Source of the DNA: Sorangium cellulosum
GTDB taxonomy: Bacteria; Myxococcota_A; Polyangia; Polyangiales; Polyangiaceae
Assembly: GCF_002950945.1 (NCBI RefSeq)
Contig: NZ_CP012673.1
Coordinates: forward strand, 6,710,501 to 6,774,500
DNA: 64,000 nt
Direction: 5' to 3'
This document shows, piece after piece, positions 62,883-64,000 of the stretch. The notes under the pieces were generated by a model. It had not been told where the DNA came from and made no database searches. It was given only the letters and a program-made list of their open reading frames with translations. Both the position numbers and the translations under genes were made by a program. The stretch's first letter is position 1; each line of letters starts with the position of its first letter.

Positions 62883-64000
62883 ATGAGCACACGAGAAGAT
62901 GAACTCGACACCGCGGACCTCGGCGATCCGGGACCGCTCCCCCTCTGGGAGGACATGGTCTCCTCCGAGCCGGAGCTGCCCGACGACTACACCGAGGCGC
63001 CCCAGAGCTTCGACGACGCGCCCCCGCCGCAGCTCGTGCGCACGATCAACCTGCTCCCCATCCCCGAGCACGGCGTGCGCGGCCCCGAGGACGTCGAGGG
63101 GATCGCGGCGCACATCCTCGCCCGGGCGAGAGAGGGGCTCGGCGACCTCTTCGCGCACGAGGACTACGCCGGTTACGAGGGCGAGCCGACCGAGGCCTGG
63201 GCGCGCGCGATCGCCGAGCACCAGACGGGGATCCCGTACACCATGCCCGCCTACTTCTACGGCTCGCAGAAGAAGGTCGCCGAGGGCGTCGCGCGCCAGG
63301 GTCGTTATCCGCTGGTGGGCCAGTGCCAGCAATCGGTGACGACGGCGCTCTGCATCGGCGGATGGGACGGCGGGGCGAACGGCGACATCGGCGCGGGCAA
63401 GGACTCGCAGCCCTACTGCGCGAGGCTCGGCAAGGGCTGGACGGACGTGCCCCTCGACCTGAAGAAATGGCCCGACGAGCTCTGGGCCGACGTGAAGGTG
63501 GGCTCCTGCCTGTTCTGGTCCGCCGACGCCGTCGGCTCCGGCCATGTGGTCCTGGTCATCCGCAAGCACCCCGTCGACCGGAAATGGCAGATCTGGGACA
63601 CGGGCACGTCATTCCACGATCCGAGCAATCACCTGACCGCGGCGAGGCAGGCGCGGATGCTGTGGGAGTCCCACTGGTGGGACTTCATCCCGAAGTCGCT
63701 CTCGAACGGCAGCTGGCCGTTCCGGGGCATCGGGCTGATCTCGGGGCTGGGCCCGCTGAAATCGGACCTTCGGCCCCGGGGGCGCGCGCGCCTGCTCCTC
63801 CAGCGCCGGAGCGACAAGGCGCTGCTCTTCAGGTCCGCGTGGATCGACATGGAAGCTGAACGGCTGCCCATCTCGTGGCTGCTCCGCGGCCTGCGAGGCG
63901 CGCCGTTCTCGGACCGGATCGAGGCCACCTTCTGCGTCAACTCGCCGCCTGGCCTGGCGAAGGGCTCCCCCGGGGGGACGCCGCTGCTCGACTGCACGGT
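62883..64000 (+). CDS. Papain-fold (NlpC/CHAP-like) protein, cut by the window end
   Basis: At least 372 residues; no stop before the window ends. ATG 62883 follows a strong GAGGAGG. The N-terminal about 55 residues are acidic and probably disordered. Residues about 120-260 have the layout of a papain-like amidase or peptidase: a Cys in LVGQCQQSVTTALCIGGWDG, a His in GSGHVVLVIRKHP and a polar third position in WQIWDTGTSF. The remainder (WWDFIPKSLSNGSWPFRGIG and on) is unassigned. No signal peptide is seen. Such proteins include peptidoglycan hydrolases and toxins; the choice is open. Confidence 0.6.
   Translation, partial: MSTREDELDTADLGDPGPLPLWEDMVSSEPELPDDYTEAPQSFDDAPPPQLVRTINLLPIPEHGVRGPEDVEGIAAHILARAREGLGDLFAHEDYAGYEGEPTEAWARAIAEHQTGIPYTMPAYFYGSQKKVAEGVARQGRYPLVGQCQQSVTTALCIGGWDGGANGDIGAGKDSQPYCARLGKGWTDVPLDLKKWPDELWADVKVGSCLFWSADAVGSGHVVLVIRKHPVDRKWQIWDTGTSFHDPSNHLTAARQARMLWESHWWDFIPKSLSNGSWPFRGIGLISGLGPLKSDLRPRGRARLLLQRRSDKALLFRSAWIDMEAERLPISWLLRGLRGAPFSDRIEATFCVNSPPGLAKGSPGGTPLLDCT

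Overview
The window reads as chromosomal DNA of a large-genome myxobacterium, most likely a Polyangiaceae member such as Sorangium or a relative (inference). The GC content is very high with strong third-position bias. Eukaryote-like Ser/Thr kinases are present, including a giant kinase-AAA-GAF-STAS protein, a kinase with a decayed FGE domain, and an FHA protein. Other typical features are many Ala/Pro/Gly-rich lipoproteins, PEGA, WD40 and CHAT domains, and loosely packed genes mixed with decaying fragments. I saw no rRNA, tRNA, CRISPR array, phage block or intact insertion sequence.

Layout. 1-4 kb: a ribose-type sugar ABC importer (permease, double ATPase, binding lipoprotein), minus strand. 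4-9 kb: a 1692-residue signalling protein whose kinase DFG motif reads CFG. 10-14 kb: a di-haem cytochrome lipoprotein, a secreted Ala/Pro protein, the first copy of a CTAG-bounded palindromic repeat, and an FGE-fold lipoprotein. 14-18.7 kb: a conserved hypothetical, a VOC protein, a PRC-barrel-like protein, a yeast MTD1-like folate dehydrogenase, and the remains of a divergent NmrA/LysR pair truncated at one junction. 18.7-24.4 kb: a beta-propeller lipoprotein, a lower-GC GH31 glycosidase lipoprotein, the second palindromic repeat and an orphan gene fragment. 24.4-31 kb: a SWIM-SNF2 helicase and an acyl-CoA synthetase/GNAT fusion (Pat-like). 31-41 kb: an outer-membrane barrel, a sulfotransferase, a cyclic-peptide-type ABC exporter, a small membrane protein, an SPFH protein, an anchored binding protein, a DUF697 protein and a chorismate-lyase-like protein. 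41-46 kb: an AAA+ regulator with an AraC DNA-binding end, the decayed kinase-FGE gene, and a divergent FHA protein. 46-54 kb: a thioester reductase plus MFS transporter, then a radical-SAM sulfatase maturase and its likely Cys-type sulfatase, with three copies of a roughly 200-bp repeat. 54-61.3 kb: a tight three-gene operon encoding a CHAT protease fused to a SIR2-like domain, an nSTAND1 NTPase with about 15 WD40 repeats, and a PEGA membrane protein. 61.4-64 kb: a metallophosphoesterase and a papain-fold protein cut by the window end.

The best candidate for an undescribed system is the 54-61 kb operon. A caspase-like protease and a STAND sensor with two predicted WD40 propellers are translationally coupled, which resembles an apoptosome split over two genes. 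A predicted membrane helix lies between the NTPase and the propellers. The second theme is formylglycine chemistry: an FGE-fold lipoprotein, a kinase-FGE ruin, a maturase and a CSPTR sulfatase without a signal peptide. The third is visible genome decay and small repeats.
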